A stretch of 64,000 bases of DNA, taken from positions 13,417,275-13,481,274 of the forward strand of contig OX104123.1 of NCBI GenBank assembly GCA_944474755.1, written 5' to 3'. Within the stretch, counting starts at the first letter, position 1. Each line of letters starts with the position of its first letter. The notes below the pieces were generated by a model. The model was not told where the DNA came from and did no database searches. It saw only the letters and a program-made list of their open reading frames with translations. This stretch comes from Limnoperna fortunei. Lineage: Eukaryota > Mollusca > Bivalvia > Mytilida > Modiolidae. The position numbers were made by a program, and so were the translations under genes. This document shows positions 63,249 to 64,000 of the stretch, piece by piece.

Positions 63249-64000
63249 CCCCCCCCCAAACCACACACAAGCAAGTTTAATTCTATGTACAATATTTAAA
63301 TTAAAATAATATTTCTTGCAGTATAGGTTAAAAACATAATACATGAAATATAAATCATTAAAATAATGTGAAATAAATATATATTTGTGTATGATTATCT
63401 CCCCTTTCAATTTGCAATATGGCGGATATGTGTTCTCAATTTTCCATTGCTTAAAAGCCGTAGAAAAACTCAAAGATAAAACAGATTTAGATATTCTTGG
63501 ATATATATGTATCTGATATGAAGTACTTACATCGTCGGAGTCAACACTTTGCTCAGTATAAAAAGAACAATGTGGCAGTCGATGTGCGTCAGCGGTCAAT
63601 CTCAATCGTGACATTCTTGATTACCAGTAAACCTACTGACAGTGCTGAATCCTCAAGAATTTCATCGTCTGAGATATCAATACTACACGAGCCATAATAA
63701 TTGTTCGAACATGGAAGTTCACAGGAAAGAAAGCGCACAATCTTGACTTTTCCACTGAAAGGTGAGCACCGTCTTCAAAAATAGGCGCCGAGGGCTGGCA
63801 CTCATAGATAAGAAAATTGAGATGCTGATTGGATGTTGTTAATGATGTCCGGCACACGCGCAAACTAAGACTTAGCCATGTGCACTGCGGCCATGCATCT
63901 GCTAAATTGAACCAAAACTTATTTTATGTAAGTAGAATCTGTAGTATCTTAATATAATTGTATGTTTATGAGTTATGAAATTTAGTTTTGGTAAGTGTAC
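63249..64000. other. no gene seen
   Basis: C9 run just after the element, then A/T-rich sequence. Frames of 66-139 codons on both strands overlap each other and lack recognisable domains. A first exon running off the window cannot be excluded. Confidence 0.4.

Overview
The window is nuclear DNA from an animal, most probably a bivalve or other lophotrochozoan mollusc. It is AT-rich, introns follow the GT-AG rule, and it carries dozens of diverged copies of a tRNA-derived SINE, simple-sequence DNA, many minisatellites and remnants of LINE and Penelope-like retroelements. The species cannot be fixed from the sequence alone. There is no bacterial-style operon, CRISPR array, rRNA or stand-alone tRNA gene that I can support.

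I can reconstruct one host gene, in ten coding exons from 35275 to 56838 on the + strand. It encodes a 442-residue, multi-membrane-spanning protein of the YeeE/YedE (Sulf_transp, TsuA-like) family. Every splice junction agrees in phase and the reading frame is complete. The two family signature cysteines are in place: Cys175 at the start of exon 4, and Cys392 in the ARFAAGCTSGHG motif across exons 9 and 10. Intron 1 is about 13.6 kb; the other exons lie between 49.1 and 56.8 kb among minisatellites and SINEs.

Layout. 0-5.4 kb: SINEs, LINE 3' ends, a 465-bp palindrome built around (TTTA)n, and a Penelope-like GIY-YIG fragment. 6.2-8.7 kb: a 2.5-kb, 33-bp minisatellite that is open on both strands. 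9-28 kb: SINEs, foldback/MITE-like elements and several tandem arrays. 28.3-30.4 kb: a 5'-truncated LINE with an intact reverse transcriptase region. 31-35 kb: mostly unassigned DNA with one G-run TIR element. 35-57 kb: the sulfur-transporter-like gene. 57-64 kb: unassigned DNA, one SINE, two regions seeded with a recurring short word, and a second inverted copy of the G-run element.

The most unusual observation concerns the transporter gene. Two of its exons (1 and 3) have had their 3' ends, with the 5' splice donors, tandemly duplicated into the following intron. At exon 3 this has grown into nine copies of a 66-bp unit, so the intron starts with a ladder of six GT donors, two GC donors and one broken donor. 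Only the first donor keeps the protein frame.
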